Assembly (NCBI GenBank): GCA_019828545.1
Contig: JACVRA010000073.1
Coordinates: forward strand, 124,001-188,000
Direction of reading: 5' to 3'
DNA from: Paracamarosporium sp. OC-R06-R3
Lineage: Eukaryota > Ascomycota > Dothideomycetes > Pleosporales > Didymosphaeriaceae
DNA: 64,000 nucleotides
How positions within the stretch are numbered: the stretch's first letter is position 1; every line of letters begins with the position of its first letter. The notes beneath the pieces were generated by a model. It did not search any database. It had not been told where the DNA came from and saw nothing but the letters and a program-made list of their open reading frames with translations. Made by a program: the position numbers and the translations under genes. This document shows, piece after piece, positions 20,242 to 33,048 of this stretch.

Positions 20242-21693
20242 CGGAAATGAGAGGACAGACTGAAAGACAAAGGACGGGGCGTAGAACAGGCTCTTAGCGA
20301 ATACGAGATGTTTAGCACTGCAACCATGGCCTTGGAATGCAGGAATCCATGATGCCAATAGTTTGAATGCATGTTCACAAGTGCTCTGACCTAACGTGGG
20401 TGTTAATGGACGCTGCTACACCAAAGTCGGTCCTGTGACGCCCTTTTCCTGCTTACTGTTCCATGCCTAAAGGTCTGGACGTGACTGACTGACGATATAC
20501 GACCGAAGTTTCGAGGCTCCGCAACAGCCTCGTATTCAGGACGATGCAAGCTTTGATAAGGACAGTGGGTAGTCTCGGCATTGCAAGCCGCCGGTGATGA
20601 AGTCGGTGGCTTGTGCGTCTCGACCCCGCCTCAGAGAGCAGGGCAGCGCAGGGCAGCACAGTGCAGGTCGAACCACGGCACTCGACGGATGTGACCAGGA
20701 CACGCATGTCCATGTGTGACTCATGAGTGCGTTTACTCCTACAGGGATTAGTAAGACCCGGCTGCATGAAGATGAGCATGGTGACGAAGGGAGCATCGAG
20801 GAGAGAACTCTTGGCGTTATCTGCTTCTGAAAGAAGGCGGAGTTAATAACGCCTGGGCCCGCGTGTCTTCTTCTCCTCTGCCCAAACTCCAATTTCGCGC
20901 GACACAGCGTACGCGACGCTGCCTACAACTCGCCTTCCTAGAGCCCGAGGACGTCATTGCGCCGTGAGGCCTGTTGCGCATTCCACACAACAACTGCCCC
21001 TTGGAGGCGGTGAAGCCGACCAAGCTGTTGTGAGTCGCATCACCATTCCACACTGCTGCGCGAAGGCTGATTGCAGGCGCGCAAGCCTTCAGCGATCGCA
21101 GAGCATCGAGCAGACGTCTTGCGCGACACTGCGGCGGCTGCAGGCCTGCTCATCTGGCTACGTCCCAGTTTCGGAGCCTTTTTTGAGCCCCCACCGGGAG
21201 AAGGGCTCTCGCGCATCGTGGCTGTGAGGGACGCGCCCAGCATTCACAGACGCTGCTTCCTTACGATCTGAGTACACGGACAAGACACACGAACGAATAC
21301 TTACGGGACAAGAGCTTGCGACAGCTCTACCGACCACACGAGACAACCCCAGGAGGAGTGAGCACACGCAGGAGGGACCCCGCCAGCAGCTGGGACCCTG
21401 CTACTCTTAAGCTGAGAACCGCACTGGCTTGGCGTGGAGTTACGACTTTATTTAAGGCCGTGTCATCCCGCAATCGAACAGCTGCAACCAGGCGACCTTT
21501 TCGCTCGCTCGTCCTGCCCACCCTCACCAGTCACTAGCCAGTGCGACGCGCATCTGCTCCTGCGCCTCCTCTAGCTTCGGACTATTCGCCCACCACGAGC
21601 GGTTTCACAGCGATCCTCGACCTTCACTCACCGGACTTACCATCCTAACTCCGTTCTCTCCGCGAGTGACGCGCCTGTGCGATCGTTCACACC
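20242..21693. other. Long upstream region of the Zn2Cys6 gene
   Basis: About 1.45 kb, GC-richer than other gaps here. The last several hundred bases are pyrimidine-rich and contain many short frames, as expected for a long 5' leader of a regulatory gene. No separate gene is supported. Confidence 0.5.
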
Positions 21694-24499
21694 ATGCCGC
21701 CAACTCCGCCCTCGACGACTTCGTCAAATTCGGGTCACTCGCCGCCCGATCCTCAGTTTAGGGTCGTCCGGAAGCGCAACCGCGTCCCTCTGTCCTGCGG
21801 GCCCTGCAGGCACCGAAAGTAGGCCATCATCCAGCTGTTGTTGGGACGCAATGCTGATGCTCGCAGGCTGAAATGCAACCGCGGCCACCCGTGCGACAAC
21901 TGCACAAAGCGGGGAGATACCGCATCATGTACGTACGCAACTCCAGGCAACCGCAAGAAGAGCGCGTCCAGCACTGGCTCGGCCACAACTCCAGATGACA
22001 TGCAAAATCGCATTGACCGTCTTGAAGGATTGGTTCTTTCTCTGATGACCAATGGCGCCCAGAGTGCTGGACCAGCCGCAGCCCAAGCAGCCATCGCAGC
22101 GAGCCTCAACGGTAGCAACGGCTCCGTCGACCACCCCTACGACATCAGCCCAGAATCAATACCCGAAGAAGATGCCGGCGACGAGAGCGAGGTCGAACAC
22201 GTCACCAAATCGATTGGTGTCATGAAGGTTGACAACAACCGTGCCGTATTCGCGTCGGAAGCGCATTGGTATGCGATACTGGGAGAGGTATGTTGTGTGG
22301 AGCTTTCCAGCCACGGCTAAGCTAACGGCCAGTAGATCTCAGAGGTGAAGAATTACTTCAACGATCACAAGAAGCAGTACGAAGAGCAACTCAAGCGCTA
22401 CAAGGCGACGCATGCGGACGATCAGAACATAGGCACGGCCTTCCTGTTCGGCAGCCAGAAGCCCATGACACAGCCAGAACTCCTTCAACGATTCCCTCCT
22501 AAACAGACCGCCGATATCCTCGTTTCGCGATATTTCAACACGTACGACCCCGGGATTCATATAATACATGGGCCGACGTTTCAGAAACAGTATGACAGTC
22601 ACTGGTTAAATCCCAACGACACACCTGTCATCTGGCTCGGTCTGGTGTTTTCCATGATGTGCATAGCTCTGCAGTCCTATACACGAGCGGGAGACGAGCC
22701 GCCAGAGTATAGAGGGCAGTCATGGGCGATGTCAACTGAGTATCGCGAATACACGGCGCAATGTCTGGCAGCAGCCGATATCACACAACCTATCACGAAC
22801 ATGCTGGAAACGATGATTTTACACACGTACGCCGACTACGCACGTAGCAGGGATTCCCAAGTTGGGATGATAATCAGCACCGGGATAATAGTACGCTTAG
22901 CCATGAGAATGGGTCTACATCGAGACTCGGGGCCTTATGCCGGCATCACAGCATTTCAAGGAGAGATGCGGCGAAGAGTATGGGCGGCCATTCGTTCCAT
23001 GGACCTGCTGTTCTCAGCACAGGCTGGACTACCACCAGTTGTTCGCCCGCGCGATACGAACACTGAGATCCCGCGTAACATTTTCGATGACGAGCTCTTT
23101 GAAGATATGAGTATCTTGCCGCCCTCAAGATCTGAAGAAGAAGCAACGCCTACGCTCTTCCTCATCAACCGCACACGACTGATATACAAACTTGGGGAAG
23201 CTGTTGAGCTTACCGAAGTTCTTACCTGCGCCTCCTACGAGGAGGTCATGAAACTTGATAACCAAGCGCGAGAATTGCACGATAGAACATCACCGCATCT
23301 TAAGATTCGCACAATGGACGAGTCCGCACGAGATCCGTCGACCCTCATTATGCAACGCTTTACGCTTGACCTGCTGTACCTTAAGATTATATGCGTTCTT
23401 CACCGGAAGTTCATTTCTGCTTCGAGGGTAAACCCGCGATTTAGCTATTCGAGGCGAGCATGCATCGATGCGTCAATGAAGATGCTCCAACACCAAGCCA
23501 CACTCCACCGAGAGTGTCAGCCCGGCGGCAGGCTACGCAACGTCAAGTGGTTCATCTCTTCGCTCACGACGGTCGACTTCCTGCTCTCTGCAATGATAGT
23601 ATGTTCAGACTTGTATCACACAACACGACAGGAACGCCAGGGCAGAAGAGAATCTACTGATATGTATTACTGGAGCGAAGATCGACGAAACGAGATGATT
23701 GACGCCATCGAGACGGCTGTGGGCATCTGGGACGGCTTGAAAGAGCACTCGATGGAGGCATACAAGGCGCATGCAACACTGAGCGTCATGCTGGGCCAAC
23801 TGAAGGGAGGTCAGTCGTTAGGATCACAACAGCAGACTTTTTCCAGTGCGCCTGGTTTCAACACCTCGAATGCCATGGATGATGCCAACGTGGCGCCTGA
23901 GCACTCTGCTGCGATGACGCTGGGCATGCTTAGCACCGGTGGCATGACTCCGAACTCGGCAAACATGTTTGAGACACGGTACCCTCCATCTATGGCAAAC
24001 CTGTTGAATGATCCTGCGCCGCAGCAGCCGACAGGCCTGACGCCTAATTTTGGAGCAACGACCAACGGTGAAATACGTGCCCCTAGTCCATTCTCGAATC
24101 TTTTCGGGGGTGGATTCCAGAACATGGACCTACCGAATGCGGACAACATTGACTGGGTGAGTAGCTTGCATCAAGGATTGATTTACATGGCTAACGCTCA
24201 AGTAGAATGCATGGGACTCGTACATCCAAGGCCCAAGCATGGATGCCACGAATTCCTTCTTCCCCATGGACCTAGGGAGCGGTATACCCATGCAAACGGA
24301 TGTGCTCCCGAATACTGCATCTACCAGCGGTCAGCAAAGTGCAAACATGTTCGCCTCAAATGGAGGACCCTTTATGGGGGTGAGTAGATCTACCAACGAT
24401 ATAGATCCGTTGTCTCACGACTTGTAGGCGCCCCAGGACCCGAAAACATCGTCAGGAAACGGTTACGTGATGGGATTTCCAATGCCAAAGACGGGTTAA
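21694..24499 (+). CDS. Zn2Cys6 fungal-specific transcription factor
   Basis: Model join(21694..21818, 21867..22287, 22336..24156, 24206..24379, 24428..24499), 870 aa, with four introns of 48-49 bp, all in phase. Intron 1 splits the zinc cluster, which after splicing reads CGPCRHRKLKCNRGHPCDNC plus TKRGDTASC, a C-2-C-6-C-5-C-2-C-8-C pattern at about residues 31-59. A short coiled-coil-like segment (MQNRIDRLEGLVLSLM) follows. The large middle part from about 190 to 560 is the fungal transcription factor regulatory domain, with ILHTYADYARSRDSQVGMII and MRRRVWAAIRSMDLLFSAQA. The C-terminal 250 residues are rich in N, P, G and M. It binds CGG-type sites in the nucleus; the regulated pathway cannot be told from context. 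Confidence 0.92.
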
Positions 24500-25401
24500 T
24501 GATTACTTGAATGATTTTGGGCCAGGGATATGAAAGTATTACTGTTGATGTTTGCGCGAGCATCTGTTGGATTGGATCTAGACGCTCTTTGCGGCTGTCT
24601 TTGGAGGATACTCATGTCAAGGATTACGACTGGGATGAGGCGACGTTGGAATGAGTAGAATACCTGTACCAGTAAGTATAAGGCGCAGGCGTCGGCGAAA
24701 AGCATTGCATCCTTTCCTGCTGCGTCCGCATATGGTTTAGTGCAGTTTGCCCCGCTATCATACACTCGCTGCTCAAGACAAAGATCCAGCTCTGCGAAAC
24801 ATGTGAGAGACTTGCTTAATCACTTCCAAGGCTGCTTTCAAGTGTTCTCTCAAAGACCGTCCCTCGCCTATCTCGAGATCCTCCCGCCAAACAAGCCTCC
24901 AGCCCTCGATCCAGACCAGTCTGCCGCCGGCTCCTACCGCGAAACCCGCCCCACCGCATCTCACGCCAGGCGGCTGCGGGACCCTGAGGCTCTTCTACAT
25001 ATATCGCGCACGCACGTTTTCTGCTTTTTTCGCGCCCGCAGCGGCAGGTGGGCTGTTCGGCGGGTGGGGGCGCCTACGTCATTCGTCGGGCAGGGCTGAC
25101 GGCCTGTCGGGCAGTCGTTGGACCGGGTCGCGTGGTGCAGGGCAGGCGGGTGGTGCGCGTTGCAGCCTGGGTGCTTGCTGCATAGGGTCGAGTACGCCCT
25201 GCTTCAGCTGGCTGGGGTGAGCCCGTCGGAGGAGAGGCTGAAAAGTCGGCGTCTCCCTGCGCTGCGGCTGCGCTGCGTTTCTGTCCCCGCTGTCTACGCC
25301 CGTCCTCGTCACATACCTACCTACATACATACCTCTTGGACGACCCAATTTCACACCCCCGACGACTACCCACCAGCACGACATCTCGCTCGCAGTCCAA
25401 C
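24500..25401. other. Intergenic region
   Basis: About 0.9 kb, GC-rich in its second half, containing the leader of the next gene. Overlapping frames at 24740-25591 are compositional artefacts; none has family motifs. Confidence 0.5.
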
Positions 25402-25991
25402 ATGCCCGAACCAACCCCGCCCACTCCCCCATCCGATCCCCCCATCTCCCCTATATCCCGACAAACCACGTTCCCGCACAAGACCAGCGCGTCCGTCTCC
25501 ACGCGCACGCCCTTCATCGACACGAGCACCCCCGCCATCAACGATGCGCCCGTCGAGCTGGACGCCAGCCCCGCGAGCCCGGAAGCCGTAAAGCGGCGCG
25601 CGACCGACGAGGACGCGGCGCAGAGGGCGAGAAAGGGGAGCGTCGTGTCGCCGGGGCTGGGCGAGGAGGATGAGATCGAGGCGGAGTTTTTGGGGGAGGG
25701 CGAGGTGGGCGTTGGGAGGGAGGTTAGGGAGGTATGTTTGTTTTTTACACTTTACTTCACTTTTTTCTTTTTAGACGGGGGTGGGGAGAAGGAGGGGAAT
25801 GGCTGGCGTGTTAGAGGCATGAAGCATTGTGCTAATATAAGGAATAGAAACGAGCTGCCATGCTAGCGAAGCGCGGGAAGGACCCAGGTGTTATTGTAGA
25901 TCTACCGACGGAGCCTACGGCTGAGGAAGTAGAAGCTGCGAAGGCGACGGAGGGCGCGACGACGCCGGGGATTTCGGCGGGGCCGCGGTGA
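25402..25991 (+). CDS. Conserved small fungal protein of unknown function
   Basis: Model join(25402..25731, 25848..25991), 157 aa; the intron is 116 bp (GTATGT..AATAG). The protein begins with a disordered proline/serine-rich part (MPEPTPPTPPSDPPISPISR), then TTFPHKTSASVSTRTPFID, INDAPVELDASPASPEA, an acidic stretch, and a basic end KRAAMLAKRGKDPGVIVDLP followed by TEPTAEEVEAAKA. The block from TTFPHKTSASVSTR to VIVDLPTEPT has the look of a gene conserved across filamentous ascomycetes, but I know no function for it. The second exon is confirmed by frame and by conservation-like composition. The C-terminus ends GISAGPR. Confidence 0.72.
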
Positions 25992-26216
25992 TACAGGCGT
26001 GTATGTTGAGAAGAATAGGTGGGGCGGGGAGATGTGCAAAGCGTAGAGAAAAGAAAATTCTGTTGGCTTGCTTTTGTTTGGGATACCTTGTTGAGCATGG
26101 TAGGAGTCGTTCAATGAAAAGGGTTGAAATTGCGTTGTTGGGTGGGGCGTTGTGTTGGTTGGTGGTGGGCATCGTCATTTAATAGTACTTACTTGTAGTC
26201 AACCATGGTTCGTGCT

Positions 26217-28140
26217 CCCCGTTGGAAAGGTATATAAAGCCTTTCTTCTTCTGCTCTCTGGCTTTTTTTCTTCACACTTTTGTCGTGCTCTTTACGAGTA
26301 CCTAAAAACAATTTTTGGAAATATTTATGTCTTCCGTTCTCCTGGCGGTTCCAAGCAATATTTTGGTTCATGATGTCTTTTCTTTCTCCTTGGAAGGATT
26401 ACAAAATGGCATGGCCTATGCAAATGTGGACCTCTCGCTCCGGACCCTACTAAACCATCAAAAGTATAATTGGTACCCAGGCATGAGCTGGTCTCGCGGT
26501 CCCCTCCGACACACTTTTTCTCCAGGACCAAAACCATATTTGAACCACCCGATGCTGTTAACCGTATATGGTCAGCTTTAACCATTGTCTTCCAAAACTC
26601 CGATGCTCCAGAACATTCGTTCCTTGTCAACTAATGGCAGAGTTCTAAAACATTGTGGTCTGTGGCATGTCCAGGTGCAGAAAAAGATACTGGCAGTGGA
26701 TATGGAGGCGAAAAAATACTAGTCAAAGCGATAGATGCATCCGGGACTCGGGAATATGTGCTCACTAAAAGCATTCCCACGAAAAGACTATGTGCTGGTC
26801 TCCTTCTCTCCTAAAACAACCTCAGCTGTTTCGAGGGACTAAAAACACTATTCCGCCTAGAAATGTCCTGTGTGGTGGTTTCAACCTTGCGGCTCCAAAA
26901 GACGACGAGTCTAGAGCTATGCTTTGGATATTAATGAGGTTTCAACAAAACAGGAGGGGAGTACATGGCATGTGGTGCTGGTCCCTTCTGATGCGGATGC
27001 CAGACGTATAAAAGAAACTGATACGGAGATCGTATGCAGGTGCGTTGCTGTACTCCAAAATGACACAACGTCAAGATAATATAACGATGGAAAAACAGGA
27101 CGAATGTCTTCTGCCGCCTTGGTGCGTTTCCACTTTTTTCCGGATCTAAAGCACAAGCATCAGTAACAACTGTGTCTGCTTCCTTCCTGGAAGGATCGAA
27201 AAACTTTGGGTTTATGAACTCATGTGGTGGTCTTGCTTTTGTTCGGATCTGGAGCTATAAAATCACACTCGCCACGTTTATGTGCTGGTGTTGCGCTCTC
27301 CTTCCAAAAGGAAATGGATGACAGTTATGCGAGATGCTGGAAATGTCCTTCCCCGCCTCCGGGCGTTTCTGGCCTGCAAATCTAAACACTTCCATGTTTG
27401 GAAGGCATGTGTCTTTTTACTCCATGGATGGATCCAAGGAACCCATGGATAACCTCGTGCATGTGGTCGTCTCGCTCCCGTTCCTCAAACCAGACGTCCT
27501 TACCCAGCCGATGTTATCATCACGAGCCGGTGCTCCACTTTCTTTTCGAAACGACACCAGGATTCTAGGACGTCAAGCTCTCGGAAAACGTTACCATGTC
27601 CTCGGACCCTGTCGTGCGTTTTCAAAAACAATCTCCGACAAGTCATATGTGTGTCCTCACTTCCAACCTATGCAGATCAAAACAGCTCTGAACTGGTACT
27701 ATTTGGAGGACATGGGCCTCTGTATCCCTTCGCTAGACCCACCCATGCTTCTGGGAATCGAAAAGAGCGAGCCAGGAACCCATGTCCTGCGCCGCGTCTG
27801 GTGTTTAAAAACGGAAAAATGATGTGTCTGCGGTCTCTCCTCCTGTTAAAAAAATGGCAAAACACGAGTACTTTACGAGTGATGTGTTCTTCTCGTGGCC
27901 TCGTGGAGGAAAGCTTCCAAATACCCTGTACGCCAGGTCGATGGCGGGAAGACCTGGCTCTGCGCGTGTACGACTGGGTAAAAACGCAATTAGAAAGGTT
28001 GCATGTTCTCTTCTCTCCTTTTTACTGCATTCGAAACTCTACCATGGGGAACTCATGTGAGACAGGAGAAGAGGACGCTGTAGGCTCTATAAATCCGTCA
28101 AACCAGGGTCATGTGTTTCTCTCCATGAGCTATGAATTCA
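26217..28140. repeat. Degenerate repeat region A with TATA/pyrimidine elements
   Basis: No gene can be built here. The region opens with TATATAAA at 26231 and a pyrimidine tract ending TTCTTCACACTTTT, then CCTAAAAACA. The same order is found at 52630-52700. Further on, short elements recur: CATGTG or CATGTGGT, CGGATCTAAA-like or TCTAAAA strings, TATAAAA (near 27010 and 27250) and an ATGGGCCTCTGT at 27712. The open frames 27334-27822 and 27651-28163 overlap in different phases and have no family. I interpret it as a decayed relative of array B; unit borders cannot be defined by eye. Confidence 0.5.
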
Positions 28141-28759
28141 TGGTACACACCAAGACGGCTTAGCACACATGCAATGTGCTCTGCCGTCTCTCTGAGAATA
28201 CGAATGTTCTTCTTATTCTCTTCTAAAGCCCGAGAATTGTAAATTTTGAGAGCTTTAACCTATGTGGATCTCCCTAGCTTGCTTTCGAATACAGTACAAA
28301 CTCAAACATCCAATGCGCATGGTTGTGGAGGTGTCTCTTTTGGTTTAAAAGTCTGTATATGAACGCAGCTCTACAGCCTTAGTATAAGGACTAGGTCCCA
28401 GAAAAAAAAAGAATTTACTACCGTTCGGAACGGGTTCTCGCAGTTCTACTTCGACCGATTTATGGAGAGGGTGTGATGAAGGGTTACATTCAAAGTCACG
28501 GCATGAAAAAGTTTGGAAGATCAAAGACACGTTGCAAATCTGGGGATTATTTGACTGGAGTCGAAACCCGCAAACCTTTGTTCAATGCTTGGAGTGCCTC
28601 TTTGAGCGAGGTAATCATGGATCGAGATGTAGTATGTGCCCAAGCAAAGACTTGGAAAAGCGCGGTACAGAAGCATTATGTAGACGGATGGATCTGGAGA
28701 CATCAGAAGATGATATGATAAATTACTAGCTGAGGATTACGTTTTCGGAGGTCTGGAAG

Positions 28760-29541
28760 AAACTTTCGGTTGTTGGACTCGGAAGGCATAGACATCGAAC
28801 CTATGTCAAAAACGGCGTGTACTCAGATGCATTGGCTTTTTGTGGTCTCAACACTATATCAAAGTAAAATTCTATTTTGGCATCGCCTCAGAAGATGGAC
28901 TGCTAAACTTACGCTTGGTTGCCTGGGAGGTCCCGCAGTAGGTATACAACGACGCGTTCGCCAGCGTAACTATTTACAACATCTACGGTGACGACTGCAC
29001 AGAAGCCTTCCGTGAACTTTGGTATACGTCTGGCATGTTTGAACACCTCCAGACTAACCTGGATACCGTTGGCATTGGCATTGCCCTTTCCACGCTCTTC
29101 GATTGTTATTTTATCACGTGAGATACCAAGTCAAGATGCAAGGTGTTCTACTATGGCACTAGTGAGGAAGACCGCTGGCATTGCCTGAAGGATGTAATGC
29201 CTAAAGCTAAGGAGGTGCGTTTGGCGATTGAATTTTCTAAGAAAATGCGCAGCCTGTACGACAAAAACATTTCGGGCTATATAAAACCGCTACACACCGT
29301 AGACGACGATCCAAAAAATGACCAGATTCTCCTCAATGGCAGGACCACGCGTATCCTACAGCTTCTCAGCACAACGCCTCTCTTTTATTTTACAAAGGAC
29401 ATCTAAAGTGTCCAGGTCACGATCACGGGGGCGCAAGCAATGGCTGAGAAGATGCTTGCCGACGACCAAGAAATAATCTCGTCAAACACGAAGAGCAAGA
29501 AGAAGGAGCAGGTGATTGATTTCTATCACCAGGCTGCGTGA
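28760..29541 (+). pseudogene. Decayed coding sequence, family not recognised
   Basis: Protein-like segments follow each other in changing frames and with stops: KFYFGIASEDGLLNLRLVAW, then a stop, VYNDAFASVTIYNIYGDDCT and EAFRELWYTSGMFEHLQTNL, a stop, KVFYYGTSEEDRWHCLKDVM with KAKEVRLAIEFSKKMRSLYD, and finally VTITGAQAMAEKMLADDQEI before a stop at 29541. Composition and continuity suggest one former gene of 250 or more residues with at least two stop codons. I do not recognise the family. Similar but weaker coding character extends upstream to about 28470. Confidence 0.45.
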
Positions 29542-31662
29542 AAATCTCTGATTCTTATCTGTGTTCATTTTGTAAGCAAGAGGCACGTAGCAGAATCCAA
29601 TAACATGAGTGAATCGCCATCAATTAATGGCAATAATCTCAATGGTTTGAAGTGATGACACTCCACAGACGCAAATCTGCTCGAGGTTTTTGGGTCGCTG
29701 AGTGAGACTGGATGTATGTTAACTCGAGGCTGTGCCCTCCAGTCGATGATTCATTGTGAATTAGGGTGCAGCAGTGACAGATCCATAGCTTCAAACACAC
29801 TGTTAAAATTATTACTTATAAATCTTTCGTTCCTATAATCGAGTCGCTGTCTTAACTACTTTCAACAGATATTCCAATGTGTCGGAAGATGGACTCGGTT
29901 ATAAGTTGGCCAAGTTTGAAGAGCCAGCGACTTGTGTGAGAAGCTCGTTGGGGAAACTAGCTGGCTACCTTCGTCATATTGTTTGTCTGGCGAGACTGCG
30001 CGGAGGGATCTGCTGGACTACGCAGGCACGGGTAACCCGGTTCAGATCGGCACTACTCGCACATGCAACTTCAATACGCGCAAACCCGAAGCGATGTTGG
30101 TGCGATTAGATGTACCAATAGAATATCATTCTCGTAGGCGTGGCGTCCATGGAAACAAACAAGCTGGAGCGCGGTACTTCGTAGGTTGATACACACCTTC
30201 CTATATGGTAAGTAAAGAGGGGAGCATTATACACATGATTCTTGAGTCCGATGACCCAAACTTCAATGTGTAACGAACCTTGTCATTGCGCTGAGTATCG
30301 CAATGATATCGATCTAAGAGCGATAATGACGCATTGCCTCGTCGATGCTTTAGTAAAACATGAGTTTTCTACTGTATGTCAAGGACCTTAAGAGAACGTA
30401 TAGGAAATAATTTGTAGACGGCTCAAAGATTCCCATTTTCGTTCGCATGATGATATCATGCACGGAAAATTACGCACCTAACTTTTCAGCTACAGCCACC
30501 CCGCAGCCTCAAGACACACAAACTCACAATTTCGCAACTCTGCAACCCTCGCTTAGGACTTATCACTCTTATTCTGTCAACCAACTGATATCGTTCAGGG
30601 TTAGCGCCCGCTCTTGGTTATAAGCTTAAAGCTAGCGCAAGATCGCGGGGACAGCTCTGCAGATCGCTATCCGAAATGCTCCCGCGGACGCAAGGTAGTG
30701 ACGTTTCAAGCCTCCGATTTCTCTTTTGGCCATGCCAATATCCACTTCAGCTCAGGTGGGTAATTCTCAGTTTCTGAGGTCTGTTCTCGGTGCCGATCAC
30801 TGCTCCATCAGGCTTTTCGATAGTCTCGATCACGGAAGTGAATTACGATGCTTTCAATTGGTTCGGAACAAACCTTCCCGGGAACCACGATGTTTTCTCC
30901 GAATGCCAACACTACTACAAATCATAGATGATCAAATCTCGTTGTTGCTATTGGTCTGCTTCTTTGGGGTCCTCAAAACTGCCCGTGCGGAAAGACCGTC
31001 TCTTAGACGCAGTGGATACAGTCGCACGTCCTCCGTGTCCTTAGCCAAGCAACCGTTCCTTTTTCACATTCGGGTTTGACCTTGCTGAGACACAAGCCTC
31101 TTACATATTTCGATGTTCATTCAAGAAAATCAACATCTCATCAGCTGTACAGATGGCGCCGAAGCTGTGAACTACAGAGGCGTTAGGTTACATTAATTTT
31201 CTAGGGGACACAAAGATTGCAGCTCCTCCGGGGTTACATTAACCATTACACAGCCACCGACGCACTTGTGGGGCCTCCACAGGACGGTCATTCCAACTCG
31301 CATGCTGGATATCCACCCCTGTAGATCGTGTTCTTGACCCGCTAAACGGCTACGGGTTGGGCTAAAACTGGGCAACTAAACCCGTCCCCTGCTAGATATC
31401 TCCTTTGGGTGTTAGCAATCCGGAAATCAGGATACTAGTAGTATGTTTCTACGTCCACTTGAGAGATCACTTCGCCGAAGTTTATGGGATCTACCGGAAC
31501 CCAAGATGTGATGTCGATCACAACAGATCTAGTTCCCATTTTTATATCCGATTGAGGTGACTGTGATCAATGGCCAAGTTATAAAAGACTGCCAGTGCCA
31601 TCTCAGTGATTCCATTATCTTCTTCATCCTGTCTACGAGCGTGGGTTTGGTATCGTATCATC
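29542..31662. other. Gene-poor region with one possible gene fragment
   Basis: About 2.1 kb without a supported gene. At roughly 29926-30189 a plus-strand frame reads CEKLVGETSWLPSSYCLSGE and DYAGTGNPVQIGTTRTCNFN, which looks like a piece of a secreted cysteine-containing protein, but start and splice sites are missing. A 117-residue frame near 30732-31079 shows no family. The last 100 bp lead into the peroxygenase gene. Confidence 0.4.
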
Positions 31663-33048
31663 ATGAAGTTCACGCAGCCTTTTCTTCTTGCCCTCCCGGC
31701 TCTTTCAGCCGCCTACCCTGGCATGGGAAGCATGTCAAATGCCGAGATGACAGAATACCTCCACAAGCGACAAGTCGAGGAGGCTACCCTGGAGGAGCGA
31801 CAACTCAGTGGCCTTGTTACTGGCTTGATTGGCACAGTGCAGGCATTGACCAACACCGTGAGCGGTCTCTTGGGTGCTGTTGCCAACAACATCGAGCCCA
31901 GCAATAAGCGACCCGAACCAGGATATGAGTTCAAAGCACCTGGTGCTGGTGACTCTCGTGGCCCTTGCCCCGGCCTTAACCTTCTAGCCAATCATGGATA
32001 CCTTCCCCGGAACGGACATGTCACTTTCCAACAAGTCCTGGAAGCAACTTCGCGTGGCTTCAACATGGGGGCTGACCTTGCTACTGTTCTTGCAACCTTC
32101 GCTGTCCTCGCTGACGGTGATATCGCCTCTGAAAGCTTCTACCTCGGTTCTCTCACGGGTGCTGATGGTCTCAACCGTCACTCCACTGTCGAGGCTGACG
32201 TATCTCCTAACCGCGAAGGTAAGCTTACTCGTTCCCACAGCCTTAACAGTTGTTAACAAAAGTTAGACTACTACAATGGCTGCGGTGACAACCACCACCT
32301 TTCGTCCCGTCTCTTTAAACAAAACGTTGGATTCGCTGCTGCCGACTCCAGCAAGCAGTTCACCATGGATGTCATGACTAAGCAGTACGCTGCAAATGCT
32401 CAGTTCTCCAAAGACAACAACCCTTACCTTTACTACTTCCCTTTCCCTCAGATTGTTTCGCTCGGAGCTTTTGCTTTCTACCCCAACTTCTTCTCGAACG
32501 GTACCTACGGAGCGGGAGGTGTCGCAAACTACGAGTCCATCTCATCCATCATTGGTGCCAAATATGACTCAAAGACTGGCAACTTCGAGTATGTTCCAGA
32601 GAAGTGGCCCGAAAACTGGTACCGTCGCGCGACTCCCTATGGCGCCGTGCAAGCCCTCACCGACGGCTTCCTCAAGATCTATTCTGCCAACGTCATTGTG
32701 CCTGCCGCTGCACAAGTTGGCACCCCGAACCTGAGCGTGCAGACACTCCTGTGCGACGTATACCAAGGCCTCAACTCTGTCGTGCCACTCATCGCCGCTG
32801 GAAGTCTCGAAGACACTTCAAAGCTCGTCACTTTCGCGACCAACAAGCTGCTTCCTATCCTTGGCAAGGGGACTGCTCTAGGATGCCCTGACAGCACCAC
32901 CTCGCCCAACGTTGATGACATTCTCTTCCCTAATGCTGATCAAGTTGGTGGACCGAAGAAGGCGCCGCCCAAGTCGGATGCGAAGACTGGCAACAATGTG
33001 TACAACAAGGTGTACTTTGAGAATGCGCCGAAGAAGCCTGCTTGCTAG
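31663..33048 (+). CDS. Secreted aromatic peroxygenase (heme-thiolate peroxidase, chloroperoxidase family)
   Basis: Model join(31663..32218, 32267..33048), 445 aa, 48-bp intron (GTAAGC..GTTAG). A signal peptide MKFTQPFLLALPALSAA is followed by a propeptide-like region. The heme-ligand motif PCPGLNLLANHGYLPRNG has Cys at about 102. The acid-base/cation motif appears as NRHSTVEADVS at about 171-181, that is E-A-D where chloroperoxidase-type proteins usually show EHD and long peroxygenases EGD. FYPNFFSNGTYG and ENWYRRATPYG fit the C-terminal domain, and the length fits long-type unspecific peroxygenase relatives. These extracellular enzymes insert oxygen from peroxide into aromatic or aliphatic substrates or halogenate them. 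The substrate here is unknown. It borders a gene-poor region. Confidence 0.88.

Noticed and set aside
24740..25099. 119-codon frame upstream of the small conserved gene
   Set aside because: GC-rich leader sequence with overlapping frames and no motif.
27334..27822. 162-codon frame in repeat region A
   Set aside because: Overlaps another long frame in a different phase and is built from repeat elements; no recognisable family.
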